Assembly: GCF_021134715.1 (NCBI RefSeq)
Contig: NC_060024.1
Span: 620,001-684,000 of the forward strand
Length of the DNA: 64,000 nt
Direction: 5' to 3'
DNA from: Daphnia pulex
Taxonomy: Eukaryota > Arthropoda > Branchiopoda > Diplostraca > Daphniidae
Shown here: positions 52,615-63,919 of the stretch, piece by piece
Position numbering within the stretch: position 1 is the stretch's first letter
How the letters are laid out: every line of letters begins with the position of its first letter
The notes under the pieces: generated by a model
The model's input: the letters and a program-made list of their open reading frames with translations, nothing else
What the model was told of the DNA's origin: nothing
The model's database searches: none
Made by a program: the position numbers and the translations under genes

Positions 52615-52972
52615 AAGAGGAACTGGAAAATTTTGCAAGTTTTGGCCATTTTTGTCAAATACATCTGGCAAACAGTTTCTGCGTTTCCAGAACTATTGCA
52701 ATCGGCTTAACTTACATACATACGAGCCAAAATCTTTCTAGTACATTGGATATACTAAGTACATCGGCATGTTTCCATCGAGACTCCATCATAAAATGGT
52801 TTCTTTGCAAGAAATATCGCCAAGGAATAAGAAATTACATCTATGTCAATTATTCATGTGTGAACGAAAAAGAAATGAACAACTATATTTTACCTAAAGA
52901 GTAACATTTGTGTAAATTGACTTCAATTCCGTAGGTTGACTAGTCTGCTAAGAAATAGCAAGATTGCTAAAC

Positions 52973-53044
52973 TGCGATGGCCGAAAACAGAACTCGGGTC
53001 AACTGCTTGGAAGGCAACTATGCTAACCACTATACCACCATCGC
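52973..53044 (-). tRNA. tRNA-Gly(TCC)-like copy 4, probably a pseudogene
   Basis: T-loop change as in copies 2 and 3, again at 1,147-bp spacing. Confidence 0.75.
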
Positions 53045-53229
53045 TTGACGTGAGTTAGCGTCATGATTTCCGTATTGTCACATCTTTTGAAATTACAGAA
53101 CATCGAGCAGTATTACCACTTGGTGACCTTGTATCGTGGTACATTAAGCATTCTCTATCACCATATCAAAGCAACCTCTCTAATTATGTCGCAATGCGAT
53201 GATCATGTGCATTCAGATATTTATATGTT

Positions 53230-53348
53230 TGTCAGGAGTGGGATTTGAACCCACGCCTTCATTGAAGACCAGAATACTGCAACTTCTTTTATTGAAGCAA
53301 GAATTATGTCCTTGAGTCTGGCGCCTTAGACCGCTCGGCCATCCTGAC
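53230..53348 (-). tRNA. tRNA-Leu(CAA) copy 4, intron
   Basis: Same as copies 2 and 3. Confidence 0.92.
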
Positions 53349-53689
53349 CACATCAGGTGTACCTAAATTCTTTTGCCCAACAGATGTGACATTAAAACTC
53401 ATTCAAGAGTTCCTTGCCATAGGCGATTTATACCAGGTCAACAATTGTATTACGTTGTATTGCGTTTGAATATGTATTTTTTTTGAATATGTATTTTCTT
53501 GAGTCTGGTGCCTTAGAGCGCTCGGCCATCCTGACCTCATCAGATCTAGCTAAATTCCTTTGCATTACAGATGTGGGATTTAAACTCTTCTAACTTATCC
53601 AAGAGTTCCTTGCCCTAGGCTGTTTATACCAGGACAACAATTGTATTATGTTGTATTGATTTGGAATATGTATTTTTCAAGCGATTTAA

Positions 53690-53761
53690 TCCCATATTGT
53701 CTAGTGGTTAGGATACCTGGCTCTCACCCAGGAGGCCCGGGTTCAATTCCCGGTATGGGAA
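53690..53761 (+). tRNA. tRNA-Glu(CTC) copy 4, intact
   Basis: TATGGGA acceptor pairs fully with TCCCATA. The nearby T-run is shortened to TTT here; the next T4 is about 28 bp downstream. Confidence 0.95.
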
Positions 53762-54119
53762 AAGAGGAACTGGAAAAATTTGCAAGTTTTGGCCATTTTT
53801 GTCAAATACATCTGGCAAACAGTTTCTGCGTTTCCAGAACTATTGCAATCGGCTTAACTTACATACATACGAGCCAAAATCTTTCTAGTACATTGGATAT
53901 ACTAAGTACATCGGCATGTTTCCATCGAGACTCCATCATAAAATGGTTTCTTTGCAAGAAATATCGCCAAGGAATAAGAAATTACATCTATGTCAATTAT
54001 TCATGTGTGAACGAAAAAGAAATGAACAACTATATTTTACCTAAAGAGTAACATTTGTGTAAATTGACTTCAATTCCGTAGGTTGACTAGTCTGCTAAGA
54101 AATAGCAAGATTGCTAAAC

Positions 54120-54191
54120 TGCGATGGCCGAGAATCGAACTCGGGTCAATTGCTTGGAAGGCAACTATGCTAACCACTATACCACCATCGC
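54120..54191 (-). tRNA. tRNA-Gly(TCC) copy 5, intact
   Basis: All stems pair. The 5' flank has a small change (CTTCCAGACG) not seen in other units. Confidence 0.95.
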
Positions 54192-54379
54192 TTCCAGACG
54201 TGAGTTAGCGTCATGATCTCCGTACTGTCACATCTTTTTAAATTACAGAACATCGACCAGTATTACCACTTGGTGACCTTGTATCGTGGTACATTAAGCA
54301 TTCTCTATCACTATATCAAAGCAACCTCTCTAATTATGTTGCAATGCGATGATCACGTGTATTCAGATATTTATATGTT

Positions 54380-54497
54380 TGTCAGGAGTGGGATTTGAAC
54401 CCACGCCTTCATTGAAGACCAGAATACTGCAACTTCATTTATTGAAGCAAGGATTATGTCCTTGAGTCTGGCGCCTTAGACCGCCGGCCATCCTGAC
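54380..54497 (-). tRNA. tRNA-Leu(CAA) copy 5, one base short in the D arm
   Basis: GCCGAGCGG is reduced to GCCGGCGG, removing a conserved A of the A box; likely impaired. Intron present. Confidence 0.8.
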
Positions 54498-54846
54498 CAC
54501 ATCAGGTGTACCTAAATTCCTTTGCCCAACAGATGTGACATTAAAACTCTTCTAACTCATTCAAGAGTTCCTTGCCATAGGCGATTAATACCAGGTCAAC
54601 AATTGTATTACGTTGTATTGCGTTTGAATATGTATTTTTTTTAATATGTATTTTCTTGAGTCTGGTGCCTTAGAGCGCTCGGCCATCCTGACCTCATCAG
54701 ATCTAGCTAAATTCCTTTGCATTACAGATGTGGGATTTAAACTCTTCTAACTTATCCAAGAGTTCCTTGCCCTAGGCTGTTTATACCAGGACAACAATTG
54801 TATTATGTTGTATTGATTTGGAATATGTATTTTTCAAGCGATTTAA

Positions 54847-54918
54847 TCCCATATTGTCTAGTGGTTAGACTACCTGGCTCTCACCCAGGAGGCCCGGGTT
54901 CAATTCCCGGTATGGGAA
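54847..54918 (+). tRNA. tRNA-Glu(CTC) copy 5, D-arm change
   Basis: TTAGACTACC replaces TTAGGATACC in the D arm. Other arms intact. Confidence 0.85.
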
Positions 54919-55275
54919 AAGAGGAACTGGAAAAATTTGCAAGTTTTGGCCATTTTTGTCAAATACATCTGGCAAACAGTTTCTGCGTTTCCAGAACTAT
55001 TGCAATCGGCTTAACTTACATACATACGAGCAAAATCTTTCTAGTACATTGGATATACTAAGTACATCGGCATGTTTCCATCGAGACTCCATCATAAAAT
55101 GGTTTCTTTGCAAGAAATATCGCCAAGGAATAAGAAATTACATCTATGTCAATTATTCATGTGTGAACGAAAAAGAAATGAACAACTATATTTTACCTAA
55201 AGAGTAACATTTGTGTAAATTGACTTCAATTCCGTAGGTTGACTAGTCTGCTAAGAAATAGCGAGATTGCTAAAC

Positions 55276-55347
55276 TGCGATGGCCGAGAATCGAACTCGG
55301 GTCAATTGCTTGGAAGGCAACTATGCTAACCACTATACCACCATCGC
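55276..55347 (-). tRNA. tRNA-Gly(TCC) copy 6, intact
   Basis: All stems pair; both promoter boxes are canonical. Confidence 0.95.
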
Positions 55348-55532
55348 TTGACGTGAGTTAGCGTCATGATTTCCGTATTGTCACATCTTTTTAAATTACA
55401 GAACATCGACCAGTATTACCACTTGGTGACCTTGTATCGTGGTACATTAAGCATTCTCTATCACCATATCAAAGCAACCTCTCTAATTATGTTGCAATGC
55501 GATGATCATGTGTATTCAGATATTTATATAAT

Positions 55533-55651
55533 TGTCAGGAGTGGGATTTGAACCCACGCCTTCATTGAAGACCAGAATACTGCAACTTCTTTTATTGAAG
55601 CAAAGTTTATGTCCTTGATTCTGGCACCTTAGACCGCTCGGCCATCCTGAC
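55533..55651 (-). tRNA. tRNA-Leu(CAA) copy 6, variant
   Basis: GGTGCC in place of GGCGCC, and A instead of C at loop position 32 (AATCAAG). The intron reads AAACTTTG. Anticodon unchanged. Confidence 0.88.
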
Positions 55652-56000
55652 CACATCAGGTGTACCTAAATTCCTTTGCCCAACAGATGTGACATTAAAA
55701 CTCTTCTAACTCATTCAAGAGTTCCTTGCCGTAGGCGATTTATACCAGGTCAACAATTGTATTACGTTGTATTGCGTTTGAATATGTATTTTTTTTAATA
55801 TGTATTTTCTTGAGTCTGGTGCCTTAGAGCGCTCGGCCATCCTGAACTCATCAGATCTAGCTAAATTCCTTTGCATTACAGATGTGGGATTTAAACTCTT
55901 ATAACTTATCCAAGAGTTCCTTGCCCTAGGCTGTTTATACCAGGACAACAATTGTATTATGTTGTATTGATTTGGAATATGTATTTTTCAAGCGATTTAA

Positions 56001-56072
56001 TCCCATATTGTCTAGAGGTTAGGATACCTGGCTCTCATACAGGAGGCCCGGGTTCAATTCCCGGTATGGGAA
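56001..56072 (+). tRNA. tRNA-Glu(CTC) copy 6, anticodon-stem mismatch
   Basis: AGAGG in the A box and CTCTCATACAGG in the anticodon arm: one stem pair is lost and the loop base after the anticodon changes. Confidence 0.8.
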
Positions 56073-56430
56073 AAGAGGAACTGAAAAATTTTGCAAGTTT
56101 TGGCCATTTTTGTCAAATACATCTGGCAAACAGTTTCTGCGTTTCCAGAACTATTGCAATCGGCTTAACTTACATACATACGAGCCAAAATCTTTCTAGT
56201 ACATTGGATATACTAAGTACATCGGCATGTTTCCATCGAGACTCCATCATAAAATGGTTTCTTTGCAAGAAATTTCGCCAAGGAATAAGAAATTACATCT
56301 ATGTCAATTATTCATGTGTGAACGAAAAAGAAATGAACAACTATATTTTACCTAAAGAGTAACATTTGTGTATATTGACTTCAATTCCGTAGGTTGACTA
56401 GTCTGCTAAGAAATAGCAAGATTGATAAAC

Positions 56431-56502
56431 TGCGATGGCCGAGAATCGAACTCGGGTCAATTGCTTGGAAGGCAACTATGCTAACCACTATACCACCATC
56501 GC
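56431..56502 (-). tRNA. tRNA-Gly(TCC) copy 7, intact
   Basis: All stems pair. The 3' flank has GATAAAC instead of GCTAAAC. Confidence 0.95.
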
Positions 56503-56687
56503 TTGACGTGAGTTAGCGTCATGATTTCCGTATTGTCACATCTTTTTAAATTACAGAACATCGACCAGTATTACCACTTGGTGACCTTGTATCGTGGTAC
56601 ATTAAGCATTCTCTATCACTATATCAAAGCAACCTCTCTAATTATGTTGCAATGCGATGATCATGTGTATTCAGATATTTATATAAT

Positions 56688-56806
56688 TGTCAGGAGTGGG
56701 ATTTGAACCCACGCCTTCATTGAAGACCAGAATACTGCAACTTCTTTTATTGAAGCAAAGTTTATGTCCTTGATTCTGGCACCTTAGACCGCTCGGCCAT
56801 CCTGAC
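56688..56806 (-). tRNA. tRNA-Leu(CAA) copy 7, variant
   Basis: Same GGTGCC and AATCAAG changes as copy 6, showing shared descent of these two units. Confidence 0.88.
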
Positions 56807-57157
56807 CACATCAGGTGTACCTAAATTCCTTTGCCCAACAGATGTGACATTAAAACTCTTCTAACTCATTCAAGAGTTCCTTGCCATAGGCGATTTATAC
56901 CAGGTCGACAATTGTATTACGTTGTATTGCGTTTGAATATGTATTTTTTTTTGAATATGTATTTTCTTGAGTCTGGTGCCTTAGAGCGCTCGGCCATCCT
57001 GACCTCATCAGATCTAGCTAAATTCCTTTGCATTACAGATGTGGGATTTAAACTCTTCTAACTTATCCAAGAGTTCCTTGCCCTAGGCTGTTTATACCAG
57101 GACAACAATTGTATTATGTTGTATTGATTTGGAATATGTATTTTTCAAGCGATTTAA

Positions 57158-57229
57158 TCCCATATTGTCTAGTGGTTAGGATACCTGGCTCTCACCCAGG
57201 AGGCCCGGGTTCAATTCCCGGTATGTGAA
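57158..57229 (+). tRNA. tRNA-Glu(CTC) copy 7, acceptor mismatch
   Basis: TATGTGA acceptor as in copies 1-3, although its neighbours differ; part of a transferred block. Confidence 0.85.
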
Positions 57230-57587
57230 AAGAGGAACTGGAAAATTTTGCAAGTTTTGGCCATTTTTGTCAAATACATCTGGCAAACAGTTTCTGCGTT
57301 TCCAGAACTATTGCAATCGGCTTAACTTACATACATACGAGCCAAAATCTTTCTAGTACATTGGATATACTAAGTACATCGGCATGTTTCCATCGAGACT
57401 CCATCATAAAATGGTTTCTTTGCAAGAAATATCGCCAAGGAATAAGAAATTACATCTATGTCAATTATTCATGTGTGAACGAAAAAGAAATGAACAACTA
57501 TATTTTACCTAAAGAGTAACATTTGTGTAAATTGACTTCAATTCCGTAGGTTGACTAGTCTGCTAAGAAATAGCAAGATTGCTAAAC

Positions 57588-57659
57588 TGCGATGGCCGAA
57601 AACAGAACTCGGGTCAACTGCTTGGAAGGCAACTATGCTAACCACTATACCACCATCGC
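57588..57659 (-). tRNA. tRNA-Gly(TCC)-like copy 8, probably a pseudogene
   Basis: Same B-box-destroying T loop as copies 2-4, although 4.6 kb from them. Confidence 0.75.
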
Positions 57660-57844
57660 TTGACGTGAGTTAGCGTCATGATTTCCGTATTGTCACATCT
57701 TTTGAAATTACAGAACATCGAGCAGTATTACCACTTGGTGACCTTGTATCGTGGTACATTAAGCATTCTCTATCACCATATCAAAGCAACCTCTCTAATT
57801 ATGTCGCAATGCGATGATCATGTGCATTCAGATATTTATATGTT

Positions 57845-57963
57845 TGTCAGGAGTGGGATTTGAACCCACGCCTTCATTGAAGACCAGAATACTGCAACTT
57901 CTTTTATTGAAGCAAGAATTATGTCCTTGAGTCTGGCGCCTTAGACCGCTCGGCCATCCTGAC
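57845..57963 (-). tRNA. tRNA-Leu(CAA) copy 8, intron
   Basis: Carries the TTCTTG intron of copies 2-4. Confidence 0.92.
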
Positions 57964-58303
57964 CACATCAGGTGTACCTAAATTCTTTTGCCCAACAGAT
58001 GTGACATTAAAACTCATTCAAGAGTTCCTTGCCATAGGCGATTTATACCAGGTCAACAATTGTATTACGTTGTATTGCGTTTGAATATGTATTTTTTTTA
58101 ATATGTATTTTCTTGAGTCTGGTGCCTTAGAGCGCTCGGCCATCCTGAACTCATCAGATCTAGCTAAATTCCTTTGCATTACAGATGTGGGATTTAAACT
58201 CTTATAACTTATCCAAGAGTTCCTTGCCCTAGGCTGTTTATACCAGGACAACAATTGTATTATGTTGTATTGATTTGGAATATGTATTTTTCAAGCGATT
58301 TAA

Positions 58304-58375
58304 TCCCATATTGTCTAGAGGTTAGGATACCTGGCTCTCATACAGGAGGCCCGGGTTCAATTCCCGGTATGGGAA
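58304..58375 (+). tRNA. tRNA-Glu(CTC) copy 8, anticodon-stem mismatch
   Basis: Same AGAGG and CATACAGG changes as copy 6, 2,303 bp away. Confidence 0.8.
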
Positions 58376-58733
58376 AAGAGGAACTGGAAAATTTTGCAAG
58401 TTTTGGCCATTTTTGTCAAATACATCTGGCAAACAGTTTCTGCGTTTCCAGAACTATTGCAATCGGCTTAACTTACATACATACGAGCCAAAATCTTTCT
58501 AGTACATTGGATATACTAAGTACATCGGCATGTTTCCATCGAGACTCCATCATAAAATGGTTTCTTTGCAAGAAATTTCGCCAAGGAATAAGAAATTACA
58601 TCTATGTCAATTATTCATGTGTGAACGAAAAAGAAATGAACAACTATATTTTACCTAAAGAGTAACATTTGTGTATATTGACTTCAATTCCGTAGGTTGA
58701 CTAGTCTGCTAAGAAATAGCAAGATTGCTAAAC

Positions 58734-58805
58734 TGCGATGGCCGAGAATCGAACTCGGGTCAATTGCTTGGAAGGCAACTATGCTAACCACTATACCATC
58801 ATCGC
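58734..58805 (-). tRNA. tRNA-Gly(TCC) copy 9, acceptor mismatch
   Basis: The 5' strand reads GCGATGATGG, giving an A-C mismatch at the last acceptor pair. Confidence 0.88.
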
Positions 58806-58990
58806 TTGACGTGAGTTAGCGTCATGATTTCCGTATTGTCACATCTTTTTAAATTACAGAACATCGACCAGTATTACCACTTGGTGACCTTGTATCGTGG
58901 TACATTAAGCATTCTCTATCACTATATCAAAGCAACCTCTCTAATTATGTTGCAATGCGATGATCATGTGTATTCAGATATTTATATGTT

Positions 58991-59109
58991 TGTCAGGAGT
59001 GGGATTTGAACCCACGCCTTCATTGAAGACCAGAATACTGCAACTTCTTTTATTGAAGCAAGGATTATGTCCTTGAGTCTGGCGCCTTAGACCGCTCGGC
59101 CATCCTGAC
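58991..59109 (-). tRNA. tRNA-Leu(CAA) copy 9, intron
   Basis: Matches copy 1 in the mature part. An extra copy of the duplicated segment with a Leu half follows at 59110-59294. Confidence 0.94.
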
Positions 59110-59645
59110 CACATCAGGTATACCTAAATTCCTTTGCCCAACAGATGTGGCATTAAAACTCTTCTAACTCATCCAAGAGTTCCTTGCCCTAGGCGATTTA
59201 TACCAGGTCAACAATTGTATTGCGTTTGAATATGCATTTTTTTTAATATGTTTTTTCTTGAGTCTGGTGCCTTACAGCGCTCGGCCATCCTGACCACATC
59301 AGGTGTACCTAAATTCCTTTGCCCAACAGATGTGACATTAAAACTCTTCTAACTCATTCAAGAGTTCCTTGCCATAGGCGATTTATACCAGGTCAACAAT
59401 TGTATTACGTTGTATTGCGTTTGAATATGTATTTTTTTTTGAATATGTATTTTCTTGAGTCTGGTGCCTTAGAGCGCTCGGCCATCCTGACCTAATCAGA
59501 TCTAGCTAAATTCCTTTGCATTACAGATGTGGGATTTAAACTCTTCTAACTTATCCAAGAGTTCCTTGCCCTAGGCTGTTTATACCAGGACAACAATTGT
59601 ATTATGTTGTATTGATTTGGAATATGTATTTTTCAAGCGATTTAA

Positions 59646-59717
59646 TCCCATATTGTCTAGAGGTTAGGATACCTGGCTCTCACCCAGGAGGCCCGGGTTC
59701 AATTCCCGGTATGGGAA
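59646..59717 (+). tRNA. tRNA-Glu(CTC) copy 9, A-box variant
   Basis: AGAGG in place of AGTGG. Anticodon arm and acceptor intact. Confidence 0.9.
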
Positions 59718-60075
59718 AAGAGGAACTGGAAAATTTTGCAAGTTTTGGCCATTTTTGTCAAATACATCTGGCAAACAGTTTCTGCGTTTCCAGAACTATT
59801 GCAATCGGCTTAACTTACATACATACGAGCCAAAATCTTTCTAGTACATTGGATAAACTAAGTACATCGGCATGTTTCCATCGAGACTCCATCATAAAAT
59901 GGTTTCTTTGCAAGAAATATCGCCAAGGAATAAGAAATTACATCTATGTCAATTATTCATATGTGAACGAAAAAGAAATGAACAACTATATTTTACCTAA
60001 AGAGTAACATTTGTGTATATTGACTTCAATTCCGTAGGTTGACTAGTCTGCTAAGAAATAGCATGAATGATAAAC

Positions 60076-60147
60076 TGCGATGGCCGAGAATCGAACTCGG
60101 GTCAATTGCTTGGAAGGCAACTATGCTAACCACTAAACCACCATCGC
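60076..60147 (-). tRNA. tRNA-Gly(TCC) copy 10
   Basis: A box TGGTTTAGTGG, still within consensus. Stems intact. Confidence 0.93.
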
Positions 60148-60332
60148 TTGACGTGAGTTAGCGTCATGATTTCCGTATTGTCACATCTTTTTAAATTACA
60201 GAACATCGACCAGTATTACCACTTGGTTACCTTGTATCTTGGTACATTAAGCATTCTCTATCACTATATCAAAGCAACCTCTCTAATTATGTTGCAATGC
60301 GATGATCATGTGTATTCAGATATTTATATGTT

Positions 60333-60451
60333 TGTCAGGAGTGGGATTTGAACCCACGCCTTCATTGAAGACCAGAATACTGCAACTTCTTTTATTGAAG
60401 CAAGGATTATGTCCTTGAGTCTGGCGCCTTAGACCGCTCGGCCATCCTGAC
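60333..60451 (-). tRNA. tRNA-Leu(CAA) copy 10, intron
   Basis: All arms intact. The 5' flank reads CCTCATCTG rather than CCTGATGTG. Confidence 0.94.
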
Positions 60452-60800
60452 CAGATGAGGTGTACCTAAATTCCTTTGCCCAACAGATGTGACATTAAAA
60501 CTCTTCTAACTCATTCAAGAGTTCCTTGCCATAGGCGATTTATACCAGGTCAACAATTGTATTACGTTGTATTGCGTTTAAATATGTATTTTTTTTAATA
60601 TGTATTTTCTTGAGTCTGGTGCCTTAGAGCGCTCGGCCATCCTGACCTCATCAGATCTAGCTAAATTCCTTTGCATTACAGATGTGGGATTTAAACTCTT
60701 CTAACTTATCCAAGAGTTCCTTGCCCTAGGCTGTTTATACCAGGACAACAATTGTATTATGTTGTATTGATTTGGAATATGTATTTTTCAAGTGATTTAA

Positions 60801-60872
60801 TCCCATATTGTCTAGTGGTTAGGATACCTGGCTCTCACCCAGGAGGCCCGGGTTCAATTCCCGGTATGGGAA
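60801..60872 (+). tRNA. tRNA-Glu(CTC) copy 10, intact
   Basis: Fully paired acceptor and anticodon stems. T4 downstream. Confidence 0.95.
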
Positions 60873-61230
60873 AAGAGGAACTGGAAAATTTTGCAAGTTT
60901 TGGCCATTTTTGTCAAATACATCTGGCAAACAGTTTCTGCGTTTCCAGAACTATTGCAATCGGCTTAACTTACATACATACGAGCCAAAATCTTTCTAGT
61001 ACATTGGATATACTAAGTACATCGGCATGTTTCCATCGAAACTCCATCATAAAATGGTTTCTTTGCAAGAAATATCGCCAAGGAATAAGAAATTACATCT
61101 ATGTCAATTATTCATGTGTGAACGAAAAAGAAATGAACAACTATATTTTACCTAAAGAGTAACATTTGTGTATATTGACTTCAATTCCGTAGGTTGACTA
61201 GTCTGCTAAGAAATAGCAAGATTGCTAAAC

Positions 61231-61302
61231 TGCGATGGCCGAGAATCGAACTCGGGTCAATTGCTTGGAAGGCAACTATGCTAACCACTATACCACCATC
61301 GC
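61231..61302 (-). tRNA. tRNA-Gly(TCC) copy 11, intact
   Basis: All stems pair. The 5' flank reads TATGTCAAG. Confidence 0.95.
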
Positions 61303-61487
61303 TTGACATAAGTTAGCGTCATGATTTCCGTATTGTCACATCTTTTTAAATTACAGAACATCGACCAGTATTACCACTTGGTGACCTTGTATCGTGGTAC
61401 ATTAAGCATTCTCTATCACTATATCAAAGCAACCTCTCTAATTATGTTGCAATGCGATGATCATGTGTATTCAGATATTTATATGTT

Positions 61488-61606
61488 TGTCAGGAGTGGG
61501 ATTTGAACCCACGCCTTCATTGAAGACCACAACATTGCAACTTCTTTTATTGAAGCAAGGATTATGTCCTTGAGTCTGGCGCCTTAGACCGCTCGGCCAT
61601 CCTGAC
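61488..61606 (-). tRNA. tRNA-Leu(CAA) copy 11, anticodon-stem mismatch
   Basis: The 3' half starts TTGTGG instead of TTCTGG, giving a G-G mismatch in the anticodon stem. Shared with copy 13. Confidence 0.85.
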
Positions 61607-61956
61607 CACATCAGGTGTACCTAAATTCCTTTGCCCAACAGATGTGACATTAAAACTCTTCTAACTCATTCAAGAGTTCCTTGCCATAGGCGATTTATAC
61701 CAGGTCAACAATTGTATTACGTTGTATTGCGTTTGAATATGTATTTTTTTTTAATATGTATTTTCTTGAGTCTGGCGCCTTAGAGCGCTCGGCCATCCTG
61801 ACCTCATCAGATCTAGCTAAATTCCTTTGCATTACAGATGTGGGATTTAAACTCTTCTAACTTATCCAAGAGTTCCTTGCCCTAGGCTGTTTATACCAGG
61901 AGAACAATTGTATTATGTTGTATTGATTTGGAATATGTATTTTTCAAGAGATTTAA

Positions 61957-62028
61957 TCCCATATTGTCTAGTGGTTAGGATACCTGGCTCTCACCCAGGA
62001 GGCCCGGGTTCAATTCCCGGTATGGGAA
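61957..62028 (+). tRNA. tRNA-Glu(CTC) copy 11, intact
   Basis: Canonical arms. The 5' flank has AAGAGATT instead of AAGCGATT. Confidence 0.95.
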
Positions 62029-62387
62029 AAGAGGAACTGGAAAATTTTGCAAGTTTTGGCCATTTTTGTCAAATACATCTGGCAAACAGTTTCTGCGTTT
62101 CCAGAACTATTGCAATCGGCTTAACTTACATACATACGAGCCAAAATCTTTCTAGTACATTGGATATACTAAGTACATCGGCATGTTTCCATCGAGACTC
62201 CATCATAAAATGTTTTCTTTGCAAGAAATATCGCCAAGGAATAAGAAATTACATCTATGTCAATTATTCATGTGTGAACGAAAAAGAAATGAACAACTAT
62301 ATTTTACCTAAAGAGTAACATTTGTGTATATTGACTTCAATTCCGTAGGTTGACTAGTCTGCTAAGAAATAGCAAGATTGATAAAAC

Positions 62388-62459
62388 TGCGATGGCCGAG
62401 AATCGAACTCGGGTCAATTGCTTGGAAGGCAACTATGCTAACCACTAAACCACCATCGC
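62388..62459 (-). tRNA. tRNA-Gly(TCC) copy 12
   Basis: A box TGGTTTAGTGG as in copy 10. Stems intact. Confidence 0.93.
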
Positions 62460-62644
62460 TTGACGTGAGTTAGCGTCATGATTTCCGTATTGTCACATCT
62501 TTTTAAATTACAGAACATCGACCAGTATTACCACTTGGTGACCTTGTATCTTGGTACATTAAGCATTCTTTATCACTATATCAAAGCAACCTCTCTAATT
62601 ATGTTGCAATGCGATGATCATGTGTATTCAAATATTTATATGTT

Positions 62645-62763
62645 TGTCAGGAGTGGGATTTGAACCCACGCCTTCATTGAAGAACAGAATACTGCAACTT
62701 CTTTTATTGAAGCAAGGTTTATGTCCTTGAGTCTGGCGCCTTAGACCGCTCGGCCATCCTGAC
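62645..62763 (-). tRNA. tRNA-Leu(CAA) copy 12, anticodon-stem end mismatch
   Basis: TTCTGT in place of TTCTGG weakens the first anticodon-stem pair. Intron has AAACCTTG. Confidence 0.87.
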
Positions 62764-63113
62764 CACATCAGGTGTACCTAAATTCCTTTGCCCAACAGAT
62801 GTGACATTAAAACTCTTCTAACTCATTCAAGAGTTCCTTGCCATAGGCGATTTATACCAGGTCAACAATTATATTACGTTGTATTGCGTTTGAATATGTA
62901 TTTTTTTTTAATATGTATTTTCTTGAGTCTGGCGCCTTAGAGCGCTCGGCCATCCTGACCTCATCAGATCTAGCTAAATTCCTTTGCATTACAGATGTGG
63001 GATTTAAACTCTTCTAACTTATCCAAGAGTTCCTTGCCCTAGGCTGTTTATACCAGGACAACAATTGTATTATGTTGTATTGATTTGGAATATGTATTTT
63101 TCAAGAGATTTAA

Positions 63114-63185
63114 TCCCATATTGTCTAGTGGTTAGGATACCTGGCTCTCACCCAGGAGGCCCGGGTTCAATTCCCGGTATGGGAT
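63114..63185 (+). tRNA. tRNA-Glu(CTC) copy 12, T discriminator
   Basis: Arms intact, but the base after TATGGGA is T rather than A. Confidence 0.92.
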
Positions 63186-63543
63186 AAGAGGAACTGGAAA
63201 ATTTTGCAAGTTTTGGCCATTTTTGTCAAATACATCTGGCAAACAGTTTCTGCGTTTCCAGAACTATTGCAATCGGCTTAACTTACATACATACGAGCCA
63301 AAATCTTTCTAGTACATTGGATATACTAAGTACATCGGCATGTTTCCATCGAGACTCCATCATAAAATGGTTTCTTTGCAAGAAATATCGCCAAGGAATA
63401 AGAAATTACATCTATGTCAATTATTCATGTGTGAACGAAAAAGAAATGAACAACTATATTTTACCTAAAGAGTAACATTTGTGTAAATTGACTTCAATTC
63501 CGTAGGTTGACTAGTCTGCTAAGAAATAGCAAGATTGCTAAAC

Positions 63544-63615
63544 TGCGATGGCCGAGAATCGAACTCGGGTCAATTGCTTGGAAGGCAACTATGCTAACCA
63601 CAATACCACCATCGC
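63544..63615 (-). tRNA. tRNA-Gly(TCC) copy 13, A-box change
   Basis: TGGTATTGTGG replaces TGGTATAGTGG, changing the conserved A of the A box. Otherwise intact. Confidence 0.87.
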
Positions 63616-63800
63616 TTGACATAATTTAGCGTCATGATTTCCGTATCGTCACATCTTTTTAAATTACAGAACATCGACCAGTATTACCACTTGGTGACCT
63701 TGTATCGTGGTACATTAAGCATTCTCTATCACTATATCAAAGCAACCTCTCTAATTATGTTGCAATGCGATGATCATGTGTATTCAGATATTTATATGTT

Positions 63801-63919
63801 TGTCAGGAGTGGGATTTGAACCCACGCCTTCATTGAAGACCACAACATTGCAACTTCTTTTATTGAAGCAAGGATTATGTCCTTGAGTCTGGCGCCTTAG
63901 ACCGCTCGGCCATCCTGAC
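63801..63919 (-). tRNA. tRNA-Leu(CAA) copy 13, anticodon-stem mismatch
   Basis: TTGTGG start of the 3' half as in copy 11. Last complete gene before the window ends. Confidence 0.85.
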
